A stretch of 64,000 nt of DNA, from NCBI GenBank assembly GCA_034440635.1, contig JAOTON010001354.1, positions 62,001 through 126,000 of the forward strand, written 5' to 3'. How positions within the stretch are numbered: position 1 is the first letter of the stretch; each line of letters begins with the position of its first letter. Below are positions 22,286-33,650 of the stretch, piece by piece. The notes beneath the pieces are model-generated. The model was not told the DNA's origin and made no database searches. It saw only the letters and a list, made by a program, of their open reading frames with translations. The stretch comes from Lepas anatifera. Its lineage: Eukaryota; Arthropoda; Thecostraca; Lepadidae. The position numbers and the translations under genes are program-made.

Positions 22286-22512
22286 CATATTCTACGTCAA
22301 ACTGGGTAACGCCTTTTGTCTGGAAGTACTGGGGTTAATGATCTTGAACGTGGTTATATGGCCTATGACTTTGACTTTCATGTGAGCTTACCCTGACATA
22401 TCATCCCGGTTATATGGCGTTGTGACGTTATCACTTGGTCTCCAATGCAAGCGTTCTGGTACTACCGCCCATTTGTAGCGATCTCCAAATGTAGGTCTGA
22501 CTTTGAAAGTCT

Positions 22513-23548
22513 TTAACCCTCGCCCCACCGAAGGGGGCCATCGATGGCCCCCCTAAGGTTTTTCCGGGATAGCAGACAAACGACGAGGCGCAGCACCGCG
22601 GTTGAGGGCTCTACCTCTCACTGCATCATTTTCCCATCATCCCTGAAATTTTTTACCCCGGGTCACCCAAGGTCAGGTCACCAGACGAGGTCAACCAAGG
22701 TCACCTCACTTCACCTTTAGAGCTCTGTAAGAGCTACATTTCAAAGTCGATCGATTTGAAACTTCCCACACTTCATGACCCCTCCAGGGTCTACAAGGTG
22801 TATATCCGGGATTTTTCGATTTCGTGCCCTGAGGTCAGGTCACGAGGCGACCTCTCCCATTGGAAAAGCATGGGGAAAAGCTATTTCATGATATAAAAGC
22901 CACAAAAATGATTGCAAATACTCAGACTGCTCGGAACAACGTTTTTGGACACCCTTTAACGGATCCCAGGGGTCATATTTGCCCTTTGACTTTTCCAAGG
23001 TCATCCAAGGTCACCAGAGGTCAAAAACAGTATTTTGACAATAACTTTTGACCTAATTGAGCTAGAGCGGTGAAACAAACACCATCGTGTTTGTCTTGTC
23101 ACTGGCTTTCATTTGATATACGGCAAGGTCACTTTTTGACCTTTTGTGACCTCAGGTCATATTAGGTCACTAGGTGACCTCTGGCGGTCAAAACCACTGG
23201 CATGAGGTCTTTACGTTCCACATAGCGGAAAAAGTACTGGCAATTTGCTATCAAATGTACTTTACCAGGCCTCAATAGCTCTAATGACATAAGAGTTATG
23301 CCCAGTTTGCTTAATCATTGCATATTTGAGTGAAAATAGCCGATCTGGACCTAATTTGACCTCTGGAGGTCAAACCATTGACCTGAGCACTAAAACATGC
23401 GAAGTAATTTCTTCCTGAATTCACGCGAGCTTTCTATTGTACTTTGCAGATTTGCGCTAACGCCCATATTTTCGGAGTTAGAGGGGGGCCATCGATGGCC
23501 CCCGGTGGGGCGAAGGTGGCGCCGGACCCCCGGTGGGGCGCGGGTTAA
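22513..23548 (-). mobile_element. Family A TTAA element, copy A5, upstream of H1
   Basis: Full copy between TTAA 22513-22516 and 23545-23548. The empty site survives at 47984-47987 (GCCTTTAAGTAAAACACAAA) in module M4. I counted about 23 GGTCA/TGACC pentamers in this copy. It sits about 330 bp upstream of the H1 candidate start codon, beyond the CRE. Confidence 0.95.
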
Positions 23549-24160
23549 GTAAAACACAAATTCGACCGATGTTCAGAAGTTTGCATACATCGACGTGCCG
23601 TTGAATTCTCTTAAATGTGCAGAGTATCGTTTCGGACTACTGACAGTTTTCCTTTCATCTCGGAAAAGTACGTGAAGGGGGCTCCGAGGCTCACCCTAAA
23701 GTGTGCGTTCTCGCCACAGCTTCCAGGATATCAGACTGCTCCAGTCTGAAGGCCCATAGTGTCCCCGAGATCCTCCTAGCACCGCATTTTATTTTTAATC
23801 CCACAAACCGAAATAGTAATGACCAGCATTACTTCCCTAACTGACTTCACGCTGCTAAGGTGCTGGATTATCTCCGACCAGCTGACTTCGTGATTGTATT
23901 TGACCCGGGGTGAAGACTTGGGAGTTTGGAGTTTCTTGAGTATGGGAGTTTCTTACGATCTGTATCGTTTTCACTTTTCGGAAAACACCTTTTTTACCAC
24001 ACAACTTTTCTGGGAACCGATTGGACCGATGAGAGCCCTCTTTCAGCTCTTTTGTACACAGATAAGACTCACAGCAAGGCATAAAGTAACAAGGCCGTGT
24101 TCAGCAGAAGTCTGTTTCACGTTGTGTTTAACTGTCAGTGATGGAGGCGCTATATGACCT

Positions 24161-25407
24161 TTAACTCTATTTCCGTCAGGCTCCCGGCTACCCCTATTTC
24201 CGGCAGGGGGGCAATATCGGCCCCCCTAAGATCTCGTAATCTAACCGGCCGATTTTGAAAATTCAAAGTGCCATAGATTCCTCTGCTGCTAAACTTTATT
24301 TTGAAAAAAGAAAATTTAAAAATTTTGATTTTTTAGGAGAAGGTCGTGCAAAATATACAATTGTTGTGTATTTTTTAGATTTTCCATAACCCTTGTCTCT
24401 GTTGTACGATTTTCACAAAACTAGTTCAGATTTACAAATAATTGACCCAAAATTTTCATATACTCGAGTTACGCAAAAATTCGAATTTCAATGTCAGTTC
24501 CAGGACCAGGACTATGAGGGGAAATATATACAACCTAAAAAGTTTTTGTTACGCGGATTAGAAGCCGTCATATACTGCTTGGCATCTTTGACACATAAAT
24601 AAATGAGAAAAAAAGTGAAAAACTCATCAGGGGCGGATGCAGTAAGGTAAAACAGTGGGGTAAAATGCATACCAACAATATGCGAATGGTATGCATGAGT
24701 ATATTAGTCCCTTGACTAGTTGAAATTTAATTTCTGATAATTTTTACCCTCCCATGGCAGCTCTGGGAAAGGGGGTGACATAGGCGGATCAAGGACTCGT
24801 CGTGGGGGGGGGTGGGGTGATTGGAAACACATTTTCAATATACAACGATATTGAGTCGCGGCGGTGATACTGGCTGGGCATATACATTTTGAAAATGTGT
24901 AGTGACTGGACACGCTTCTGGTAATCTAGAATTGGGTTATAACTATTTTGAATTTTCATATACCCAATTGTATTCGCCCTGGCACGGCTGTAAGCAGTCT
25001 TCTCACTTGCTAACGTTTAGTCCTTCTTGATAACATTCCCCCCATTTTGAACTGCTGTAACCGCCCCTGATGAATACAGATAGTGACAATTGTGAATGCA
25101 CTATCATCTCACATAAAAAATGATATAATAAAACCATATAACTGGTATCAGGATCAGCAGAGACGGCTTCCTTTTACAAAAAACCCATCGCATACGATAA
25201 TACTTGGTTTGTGGATAGATCTCCCCAAAAACCCAGCCATAGCTCCGCTCCTGGTAAATATATAATCTTGAAAATTTCAGAAAACCTGCCTGTACTAGTT
25301 TTAGGAAACGTCAGGAAGTTTCAAAGTTCTATCGCAAGCCGTTTCGGAGATATTCTCGAAAAACCTGAAGGGGGGCAATATTAGCCCCCTGCCGGAAATA
25401 GGGTTAA
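24161..25407 (+). mobile_element. Family C TTAA element, copy C3
   Basis: 1,247 bp, two-repeat end on the left (first repeat decayed to CTCTATTTCCGTCAGG) and one-repeat end on the right. It is clearly more diverged than C1/C2. Its right TTAA (25404-25407) is also the left TTAA of B5, so the two elements lie back to back at one target. Confidence 0.93.
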
Positions 25408-26252
25408 CACGCGCATTGACGGGGGGGGCGGGTACCCGCCCCCCTCGGGTTTTTCGGAGACAGTAGAAAAACGGCGGCGCGTAGCGCCGCCGTACTTGGT
25501 ATACCTTTTCCCTCATCATTTTTACAACTTCTGTGAAAATTTTAGGGTTAGGTCATCTCAGGTCAGGTCACCAGTACAGGTCAAGTGACCCGACCTCAAA
25601 AAAAGTTTAAGATAGCATAAGTCGGAGCAGGGTGAACTTATCCGATTGAAACTCATATCACATAAAGGCCCCACCGAGTTCTCTAAAATATGTTCCGGTA
25701 TTTTTGATATCGATGACCTAAGGTCAGGTACGAGGCATGACCTCTCCATTGGAAATACATGGGAAAAATGGTTTTCACGGAATAACTCAGTAACGGATGG
25801 TGATAGAGCATTTATTTTAGCTGCATTAGACTTGCCTGGGCTTTGCGGTTCTAATGATATGCATTTTATATAATATGACCCTGACCTGACCTCAGGTCAG
25901 GTCAAATCCTTGATTTGACCTAGCAAGGTCAAATTATATATCATTCGATTCGGCTTGCTAAGAGGATTCATATAGTTTAAGTCGTTTTGCTCTATCTTTA
26001 CTTGTTCAGATGTAATGGCCAAAAACTGAATTTACATGTTATCCCTATGACGGGCATGTTTTGACCTCTCGTGACCTTAAATGTGACCTGACAAAAAAAA
26101 TGGTCCAAATGTTTTCGATGGAGAAGTGGATGGGCAGCCCAACACCGTTTACCGTTTTTCGCTACCTACCGTGGTTCTCGAGATCTTAGGGGGCGGGTAC
26201 CCGCCCCCGTCAATGCGAAGGTGGCACAGACCCCCGTCAATGCGCGTGTTAA
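25404..26252 (-). mobile_element. Family B TTAA element, copy B5
   Basis: Full copy ending at TTAA 26249-26252, followed by GGTTTGTCGCGCCC. The orientation and right-hand flank are the same as those of B6 at 48601-50293. B5 and B6 are therefore probably one insertion that was copied with the module. Confidence 0.93.
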
Positions 26253-27458
26253 GGTTTGTCGCGCCCTTAAGGCCAAATAATCGGTCAATCACGCTGCTAA
26301 GGCAAGACCAAACCATACACCAGCTCCACGACACATTCTATTGCAAAAGAATGTGTCGTACTGCAAATGACTGCAACCTCTTTTTAGCAGACATTTGTGA
26401 GGAACAATTTTGCACAAAAAATGCCTTCCTTTACTTGCACAGAATAAGTTGACTGGCAAGGCAAGAGAGAAGCGAAATGAATGGGACAGCCATATCATAG
26501 GCCATCTTGATCGATTTATCATTTATCCTAGGACTTACCCCCAGGGTTGGATTAGGGAGGGCCATAACCAACCTCTATACATCAAGTAGTCTATCACAAA
26601 TGCCCTTTCACTGGCCCTTTTAGGTCTATTGTCGTCAAAAATGTAAAACACCTCTCTTTTTAGTTGGATATGTTCATAGGAAGTAACTGCCGTGTTTTCT
26701 TTTTATGGAATATGCATAGTGCATGGCCTACACCTAAAATGATAGCAGCAGTAAAGTCTGTAGCCGAGTTCCTGCCTTTAGTACTCCCTAGGAAAGCGTG
26801 GACTAATAGGAGCTCCAGTGTAGACTGGTTCCATTTCTGGGGATTGCAAGGCGTTTTCCCGCCAAGGTTACCACAGCTTCTGATTGTGAAACCTGCAAGG
26901 CGCCCAACGTCCAAAAATCTCCGTTGTAGTGACGAACATAATCTTCAATCAGCTTGCAAGTTTTTGAAGACGCTCGTTGATCCGCTCAAATTGATTCACA
27001 GGACAAACCACTTACGGCTCCATTTTGACTAACTGACTTTCTAGAATGCAGCACAGTAATCCTCACCTCTATAGACCATAGGAGAACAATGCTACCTTGC
27101 GGCACACCTCAATGATAGCATATTCCTTGGCTTTTGTTACAAATAAAACTTATTATCCTATACTTGCAAATTAATTTAATTTTTATCAATACATTAATCA
27201 GCTCATACCTGTCCACAGTGTACACATGACCTAAAACCATTTGATGTCTGGCCTTTCTAAGGCCCAGTACAATTACTGAATTATTGCATGGATATACTGA
27301 TATACTTATATTTGGATGAACTTCTTAGGTCCAAGGTCCTCAACAACAACGAGGCAGGAAAAAACTGTTAGAATAGAAGCTATTTTACCTACTTCGTTCG
27401 TAATCGCCTTCTGATATGTTATTAACCTGTTTCTGCTTTTAGTAGGAAACACAGGAGA

Positions 27459-27520
27459 TGGGGCTCGGTGATGAGCACCCGCCTTCTAAGCCACAGGTCC
27501 CGGGTTCATCTCCCAACACA
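27459..27520 (+). repeat. SINE-like tRNA head in M2
   Basis: A-box-like GGCTCGGTGATGAGC, anticodon-loop-like CTTCTAA, and B box GGTTCATCTCC (27503-27513) are spaced as in a tRNA. The following AT-rich tract (to about 27600) is shared by all long modules. It looks like a fixed SINE copied with the module rather than separate insertions. Confidence 0.6.
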
Positions 27521-27819
27521 ACATCATACAAAAATTATTAGTGTCGAGCACAGTGTACTTGCTTGAATTTATTATTTGTGATAAATGGTATTCTTTTGAA
27601 GCTCCAGCCTGACAAACTATAACATTGAGCCTGTTAGCAGCCGGTGCCTGCTTGCGGAACCCAAATCAATGAAACCTAATATTAATCCTTGAAGAAACCC
27701 CCTCATGATCGCGTCCCATTCTAAATAATTTACTGTAAAACAATCCACTCTACTCGTAGCCAATTTAGCAGCTCATATTACTACAACAATTTCTCCATTG
27801 TGTCATAAAACAAGAAATG

Positions 27820-28075
27820 TTGCGACATCCTCATCATGGATCCTGCTAAAGCGCTTGATAAAGCTTACCAAAGCCTACGTATTCATAAGATTTACAGGTA
27901 TCCTGTCACAGGACAAGCCAAATCATTGGTTTTATAATTTCTGAGAAAAAGAACGTGACAAAATTGCCACTCCTTTCCAATGTGGTGGACCACAGGGAAG
28001 TGTTCTCGGTCCCTGTATTTTCTCATGGTCTACATAATTGACCTCCCAAACAACCCAAGAGCGCGCCGTTGTTAA
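27820..28075 (+). pseudogene. Reverse transcriptase fossil in module M2
   Basis: Readable remnants of the RT palm: CDILIMDPAKALDKAY (first catalytic block, normally like LLDFSKAFDKV), a TGQAKSLV stretch, and GGPQGSVLGPCIF. In-frame stops and shifts interrupt it. It is unrelated in detail to LINE1-3 and is shared by all long modules, so it predates the module duplications. Confidence 0.7.
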
Positions 28076-28561
28076 TCCCGGCAAACCTTCAGCTGTGATT
28101 ACGTGTTACTCCGATTATTTGTCTTCGTAACTTTTTCACAATTCAATAAGAAACCCAGGGGACTCGAACTTAGAGATTTTCACTCATGACTCTCCAAACC
28201 CACCTTCTCCTCCGGTAAACAACCTGATAGGAATGAGTGCGTCTGTTGCGGGCAAACGGCGACGGTTACACATTTATAATCAAAGTTAAGAAGTAAAGAA
28301 ATACTACAATAAATATATTCAATAAAAGAAGAATCACTTCCCGAGCGTGGGCCGCAGGACAATAGATATATAACCATTTGTTCTCGGTCACACATTTCAA
28401 AACAGCCCAACCCTAGCAGTAGTATTTAAACAGCAGCAATTCACAGCAATCCGAGCACGCATCCAGTACGTACCCCAGCCCAACACAGCGGGGCATGGCA
28501 TCCCCACTATCAGGTACGCAGCAGAAAAAAGTGCATCGCAGGATCTCCATTGCACGGCCGC

Positions 28562-29687
28562 CTACCAGGACTGCCACGGCCCACTGCCTACGATGTCCTC
28601 GGACTCGACGCTAATAAAAACACTGCCGCTGGCACTGTTCGGCCGAGCTCCGGCGGTCCAGCCTGGAGCTGCTGTAGCAGCGCGTCATAGCGCTGCCGTA
28701 GCCTGGTGGTCAGGTGCGACACCGGAAAGCTGCTGCCGTTGCATCAGATGATTGCGTCCTTTTTGCGCTGGCCGTAGTGCAACATTTTGTGTATGCTCTA
28801 AAATGTTGGCCTTTTCTAGCTTTGAAATCTGCGAAACAGGGCAGACCCTTAGCAATGAGGCTATGTCAAGGGCAATAGCAGCAGGTACTTGGGCATTACA
28901 GACTGGTTTGTTATACTATGTCGCTGAATTGTCAACCTTATATATTAAAACACTTCAAGGACATCAGTTGTATTTGCGTGTCACACAGTATGAATATACT
29001 TCACTATTATTCCCAAATACAAGTTTCAGCTCCTTCTCAGACCATCATCAAACTGTGCTCAAACTACTTACCAGTTTTTGGACAGCGCTCTGTTCTAGTA
29101 GCATCTCCCTTAGCCCTTTTAGGCAGCAGTTTATCCGTTCCCTTCTCTTTTTCTCCATTATTGGCTTTCTTCTTTCTAGCCAGACTCATCGGCTTGACAG
29201 CGCGTACCAAACTCGGATCCATAACTTCTAATTATCTCCAGCTCAGCGCAACCTTACCTAGAGGCTGGTAACGTGGCCCCTCAGCGCACCACTGCCTTCT
29301 ATTCACAACCTCCATAATGTAGGAAATTCTCCGATTTGGATGACTTCGAACCCTACAAAATGATGGGTTGACTTGCGAAATACGAAATGACATGCGGCTT
29401 TAGCGAGCTAATGGTTACCACAGGACTGTTACAAGCTTGCAAACAAAACTTAACGAACTAAAGCAATATCAAAATATATAGATTCAAGAAGAAAAACTAC
29501 ATAGCCTACCTTAACGTGGGCCGCAGGACTACAAATTATTTACCTTTTGTTCTCGGTCACACATTTCATGACGAACTGGTACTGGTACTGGTGGTCTGTC
29601 GTAGTGCTGCTGCAGACTGCTAACGAGGCCCGTTCGCCCACCGCTGCTGCTGCTTAAGCTCGCAACAGCCTCCAGAATGTCAGTCAT
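28562..29687 (-). pseudogene. HES/Hairy-like bHLH copy H2 (helix 2 deleted)
   Basis: Candidate exon 1 (29544-29687) is open over 48 codons with an AAG/GTAAAT donor. Exon 2 (29072-29164, 31 codons, phase 0) is intact and encodes PIMEKKRRERINCCLKGL followed by REMLLEQSAVQKL. This is a HES-type basic region with its diagnostic proline and helix 1, and it ends at CTG/GTAAGT. Exon 3 starts at 28828 after a TTTCGCAG acceptor and reads ISKLEKANILEHT. Then 23 bp of helix 2 are missing relative to H1, which shifts the frame. The old C-terminus reads WQSW-stop, an intermediate between WRPW and the WQYW of H1. This copy cannot dimerise normally. Confidence 0.82.
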
Positions 29688-29779
29688 CTCCAACTTTCAG
29701 GCTGCTCATGTCCTCCAGAAATGATGGTTGATCATTACGCATGACATTTGACCTTGGCATTTACATTGAGTAACCTGAA

Positions 29780-29793
29780 CTATGACGTCATAG
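29780..29793. promoter_or_regulatory. CRE palindrome upstream of H2
   Basis: Perfect CTATGACGTCATAG, 93 bp from the candidate ATG at 29685-29687. Further upstream the module carries two more CAAGGTCA/CAAGATCA-type motifs near 29850-29880. Confidence 0.6.
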
Positions 29794-31912
29794 CATATTC
29801 TACGTCCGACTGGGTAACGCCTTTTGTCTGGAAGTACTGAGGTTAATGACCTTGAACGTGGTTGTATGATCTTGACCTATGGCCTATGACTTTGACTTTC
29901 ATGTGAGGTTGCCCTGACATATCATCCCGGTTATATGGCGTTATGACGTTATCACTTGGTCTCCAGTGCAAGCGTTCTGGTACTACCGCCCGTTTGTAGC
30001 GATCTCCAAATGTTGGTCTGACTTTGAAAGCTTATAAGTAAAACACAAATTCGACCGATGTTCAGAAGTTCGCACACATCGACGTGCCGTTGAATTCTCT
30101 TAAATTTGCAGAGTATTGTTTCGGACTACCGACAGTTTTCCTTTCATCTCGGAAAAGTAGGTGAAGGGGGCTCCGAGGCCCGCCCTAGAGTGCGCGTTCT
30201 CGCCACAGCTTCCAGGATATCAGACTGCTCCAGTCTGAAGGCTTATAGTGTCCACGAGATCCTCCTAGCACTGCATTTTATTTTTAATCCCACAAACCGA
30301 AATAGTAATGACCAGCATTACTTCCCTAACTAGACTTCACGCTGCGGCGCGGCGGGCGCGAGCATCAGGACGCGGATGAGCCAGCGCTGGGGGCGCGACG
30401 AACGGACGGCGTTTGGGCAACTAGGTTGTGAGGATAGCGTTTGTGAAGAGATGGAAGGGGAGGCTGTTTATTTTGAGGCAAAGGCAGTGGATGTAGCACG
30501 TGAAATGTCCTTGAAATACATATAACAGGCAGCATGGCAGTATATATCAGATCATCAAACCACTAATGTTGACATGTAATACAGATACTGGAGCATTGCG
30601 GTCACATGCGTCCAGAGGAAAATATTGCAAATATTCTCTTCTGCTTACCTCTCGAAACGTGTGTCCACATATTTAGCATTGAATTTAGACATTTTACGTA
30701 ATAGAAAGCAGGATGTGAGTCAGAAATAGGCCTATGATTCAGTTGGGGATACCGAGCAGCAGCGAAATGAGCGCTTACATGTCAATTCATTCAATCAGTA
30801 ATGAGCTAACCCCTGGGCGAGAGCAGTCGGTCCATCAATTATTCCCTCAAGCCCAAGCTGCCATGTCCAAGAATTTCCAGTTGATAAGTGAAACGATCAG
30901 TACAAACCTTAAATCGAGATCCAAGCCAAGCTACCTCAAGAGAGAATAACGTGCCCAGAAATTTGTGAGGCGATTGAATTTTTATTAGGTACTTCTTCCT
31001 TCAACCTGCTTCTTTTGTTGTTGTTGACTATTCGCTTGCTGACAAAGTGGATGCCTCTCCCATTCGCCAAAAGCAAAACAAAGTTCTCATTGGCCCTTTT
31101 AAGAATGGTAGTAAACTCTCCTATTGCCCGTTGGATAAGGTTATACAAAACACCAAGCAAAAGGAAACAACAAGAATGGGCCACTAAGCAACAGTAGGTA
31201 ATAGTAAACTATATCTATAGATCCTCTGACAAAAACCTCTGGGAATTTACCAGCTGAATAAGGGCAACCAGTTGTCCAAATCAACAACGAAAAAAATTAT
31301 GATATACTGCCATGTTATATATATCCATACATATATTTCAGAAAGCACGCAACAAACATGGGTAAAAAACGAGCATAAGAGGTAAAACAAGATGAAGCGG
31401 TAAGAAACCGATGCCCCACGTTTACAGCACACCAGGGGCATCTGTATACAGATAAGACTCACAGCAAGGCATAAAGTAACAAGTCCGTGTTCAGCAGAAA
31501 TCTATTTTACTTTGTGTTTCATTGTCAGTGATGGGTGCGCTATATGACCTGTAAGGTTGGCGCGCCCTTAAGCCCAAATAATCGGTCAATCACGCTGCTA
31601 AGGCGAAACCAAACCATACACCAGCTCCACGACACATTCTATTGCAAAAGTTAAGTTGAACAACAATACTTGGTTTCTAAGATGGCATCTACTCCTCGTC
31701 CAGGAATTGTAATGTAACATGGAATGGTTGACTTGAATGCCTATGAGTGAAGGAAAAGTGGTCTTTGTGGGATGTTAACCCTCATTTAAGTCCACCCAGA
31801 GGTAAGGTAAGTGTTTGCGTGTCACACAGTATGAATATACTTCACTATTATTCCCAAATACAAGTTTCAGCTCCTTCTCAGACCATCATCAAATTGTGCT
31901 CAAACTACTTAC

Positions 31913-33544
31913 CAGTTTTTGGACAGCGTTCTGTTCTAGTAGTATCTCCTTTAGCCCTTTTAGGCAGCAGTTTATCGGTTCCCTCCTCTTTTTCTCCATT
32001 ATTGGCTTCTTACTCTTCTAGCCAGACTCATCGGCTTGACAGCGCGTACCAAACTCGGATCCATAACTTCTTCTAATTATCTCCAGCTCAGCGCAACCTT
32101 ACCTAGAGGCTGGTAACGTAACCCCTCAACGCACCACTGCATTCTATTCACAACCTCCATAATGTCGGAAATTATCCGATTTGGATGACTTCGAACCCTA
32201 CGAAAAGATGGGTTGACTTGCGAAATACGAAATGACATGCGGCTTTAGCGAGCTAACCCGCGCCCCACCGGGGGTCCGGCGCCACCTTCGCCCCACCGGG
32301 GGCCATCGATGGCCCCCCTCTAACTCCGAAAATATGGGCGTTAGCGCAAATCTGCAAAGTGCAATAGAAAGCTCGCGTGAATTCAGTAAGAAATTACTTC
32401 GCATGTTTTAGTGCTCAGGTCAATGGTTTGACCTCCAGAGGTCAAATTAGGTCAAGATCGGCTATGTTCACTCAAATATGCAATGATTAAGCAAACTGGG
32501 CATAACTCTTATGTCATTAGAGCTATTGAGGCCTGGTAAAGTACATTTGATAGCAAATTGCCAGTACTTTTTCCGCTATGTGGAACGTAAAGACCTCCCG
32601 CCAGTGGTTTGACCGCCAGAGGTCACCTCGTGACCTAATATGACCTAAGGTCACGAAAGGTCAAAAAGTGACCTTGCCGTATACCAAATGAAAGCCAGTG
32701 ACAAGACAAACACGATGGTGTTTGTTTCATCGCTCTAGCTCAATTAGGTCAAACGTTATTGTCAAAATACTGTTTTTGACCTCTGGTGACCTTGGATGAC
32801 CTTGGAAAAGTCAAAGGGCAAATATGACCCCTGGGATCCGTGAAAGGGTGTCCAAAAACGTTGTTCTGAGCAGTCTGAGTATTTGCAATCATTTTTGTGG
32901 CTTTTATATCATGAAATAGCTTTTCCCCATGCTTTTCCAATGGGAGAGGTCGCCTCGTGACCTGACCTCAGGGCACGAAATCGAAAAATCCCGGATATAC
33001 ACCTTGTAGACCCTGGAGGGGTCATGAAGTGTAGGAAGTTTCAAATCGATCGACTTCGAAATGTAGCTCTTACAGAGCTCTAAAGGTGAAGTGAGGTGAC
33101 CTTGGTTGACCTCGTCTGGTGACCTGACCTTGGGTGACCCGGGGTAAAAAATTTCAGGGATGATGGGAAAATGATGCAGTGAGAGGTAGAGCCCTCAACC
33201 GCGGTGCTGCGCCTCGTTGTTTTTCTGCTATCCCGGAAAAACCTTAGGGGGGCCATCGATGGCCCCCCCGGTGGGGCGAGGGCTAATGGTTACCACAGGA
33301 CTGTTACAAGCTTGCAAACAAAACTTTCCGAACTAAAGCAATATCAAAATATATAGATTCAAGAAGAAAAACTACATAGTCTACCTTAACGTGGGCCGAC
33401 CTTCTGTTCTCGGTCACACATTTCATGACGAACTGGTACTGGTACTGGTGGTCTGTCGTAGTGCTGCTGCAGACTGCTGACGAGGCCCGTTCGCGCACCG
33501 CTGCTGCTGCTTAAGCTCGCAACAGCCTCCAGAATGTCAGTCAT
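31913..33544 (-). pseudogene. HES/Hairy-like bHLH copy H3 (exons 1-2 only, A6 in intron)
   Basis: Exon 2 (31913-32005) keeps the frame but reads MEKKRREPIN: the invariant arginine before IN of the bHLH basic region is now proline, which should abolish DNA binding. Candidate exon 1 (33401-33544) is open, but its donor is changed to AAG/GTCGGC by a deletion of intron bases. The intron between them holds family A copy A6. No helix-2 exon exists in this short module. H6 shares the same proline and the same donor deletion, so the two are recent sisters. Confidence 0.78.
32253..33286 (+). mobile_element. Family A element, copy A6, inserted at CTAA in the H3 intron
   Basis: The termini are standard (CCCGCGCCCC on the left; GGGGCGAGGG on the right), but both flanks are CTAA (32253-32256 and 33283-33286). 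Other modules show the unoccupied site GCGAGCTAATGG (for example at 29404 and 63072), so CTAA was the original target and was duplicated. Confidence 0.95.
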
Positions 33545-33636
33545 CTCCAACTTTCAGGCTGCTCATGTCCTCCAGAAATGATGGTTGATCATTACGCATG
33601 ACATTTGACCTTGGCATTTACATTGAGTTACCTGAA

Positions 33637-33650
33637 CTATGACGTCATAG
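33637..33650. promoter_or_regulatory. CRE palindrome upstream of H3
   Basis: Perfect CTATGACGTCATAG at the same 93-bp distance from the candidate ATG (33542-33544). Confidence 0.55.

Larger units (their letters stand above)
16040..24164. repeat. Tandem module M1 (long type, interrupted)
   Basis: First copy of the tandem module. It aligns from about 16040 with 26371 onward and ends at the TTAA where C3 and B5 sit. Removing LINE1, A4 and A5 leaves about 4.2 kb. Order along plus: a conserved non-coding block (16385-16700), SINE head, RT fossil (20332-20500), then the minus-strand HES-like exons (21036-22179), CRE palindrome and upstream DNA. It lacks the GC-rich and 30.7-31.4-kb blocks found in M2. 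Confidence 0.75.
26249..31553. repeat. Tandem module M2 (long type, free of MITEs)
   Basis: The cleanest long module, about 5.3 kb. In order along plus it has: GGTTTGTCGCGCCC start, conserved block (26730-27040), SINE head (27459), RT fossil (27838), minus-strand HES-like exons (28562-29687), CRE palindrome, upstream DNA to 30330, a GC-rich block (30340-30420) and two further blocks (30734-31200; 31250-31550). Short paired frames at 30734-31184 recur at 61584-62034 but show no domain I recognise. It serves as the empty-site reference for many insertions. Confidence 0.8.

Noticed and set aside
22860..23051. A 63-codon frame beginning MEKHGEKLFHDIK, repeated in most family A copies
   Set aside because: Same reasoning: no domain, embedded in repeat DNA, and no start context or partner gene. 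Treated as a by-product of element copying.
26820..27030. Minus-strand FERINERLQKLAS in a conserved module block, resembling a second bHLH helix 1
   Set aside because: The basic region is absent and a stop follows in all three module copies. The match is only about 12 residues, so it could be chance or a very old relict.
28752..29271. Plus-strand frames of 117-159 codons across the HES-like exon-2 region (also 31747-32076, 46871-47194 and 57942-58242)
   Set aside because: They are antisense shadows of the minus-strand bHLH exon and intron; the minus strand has the domain and the splice signals.
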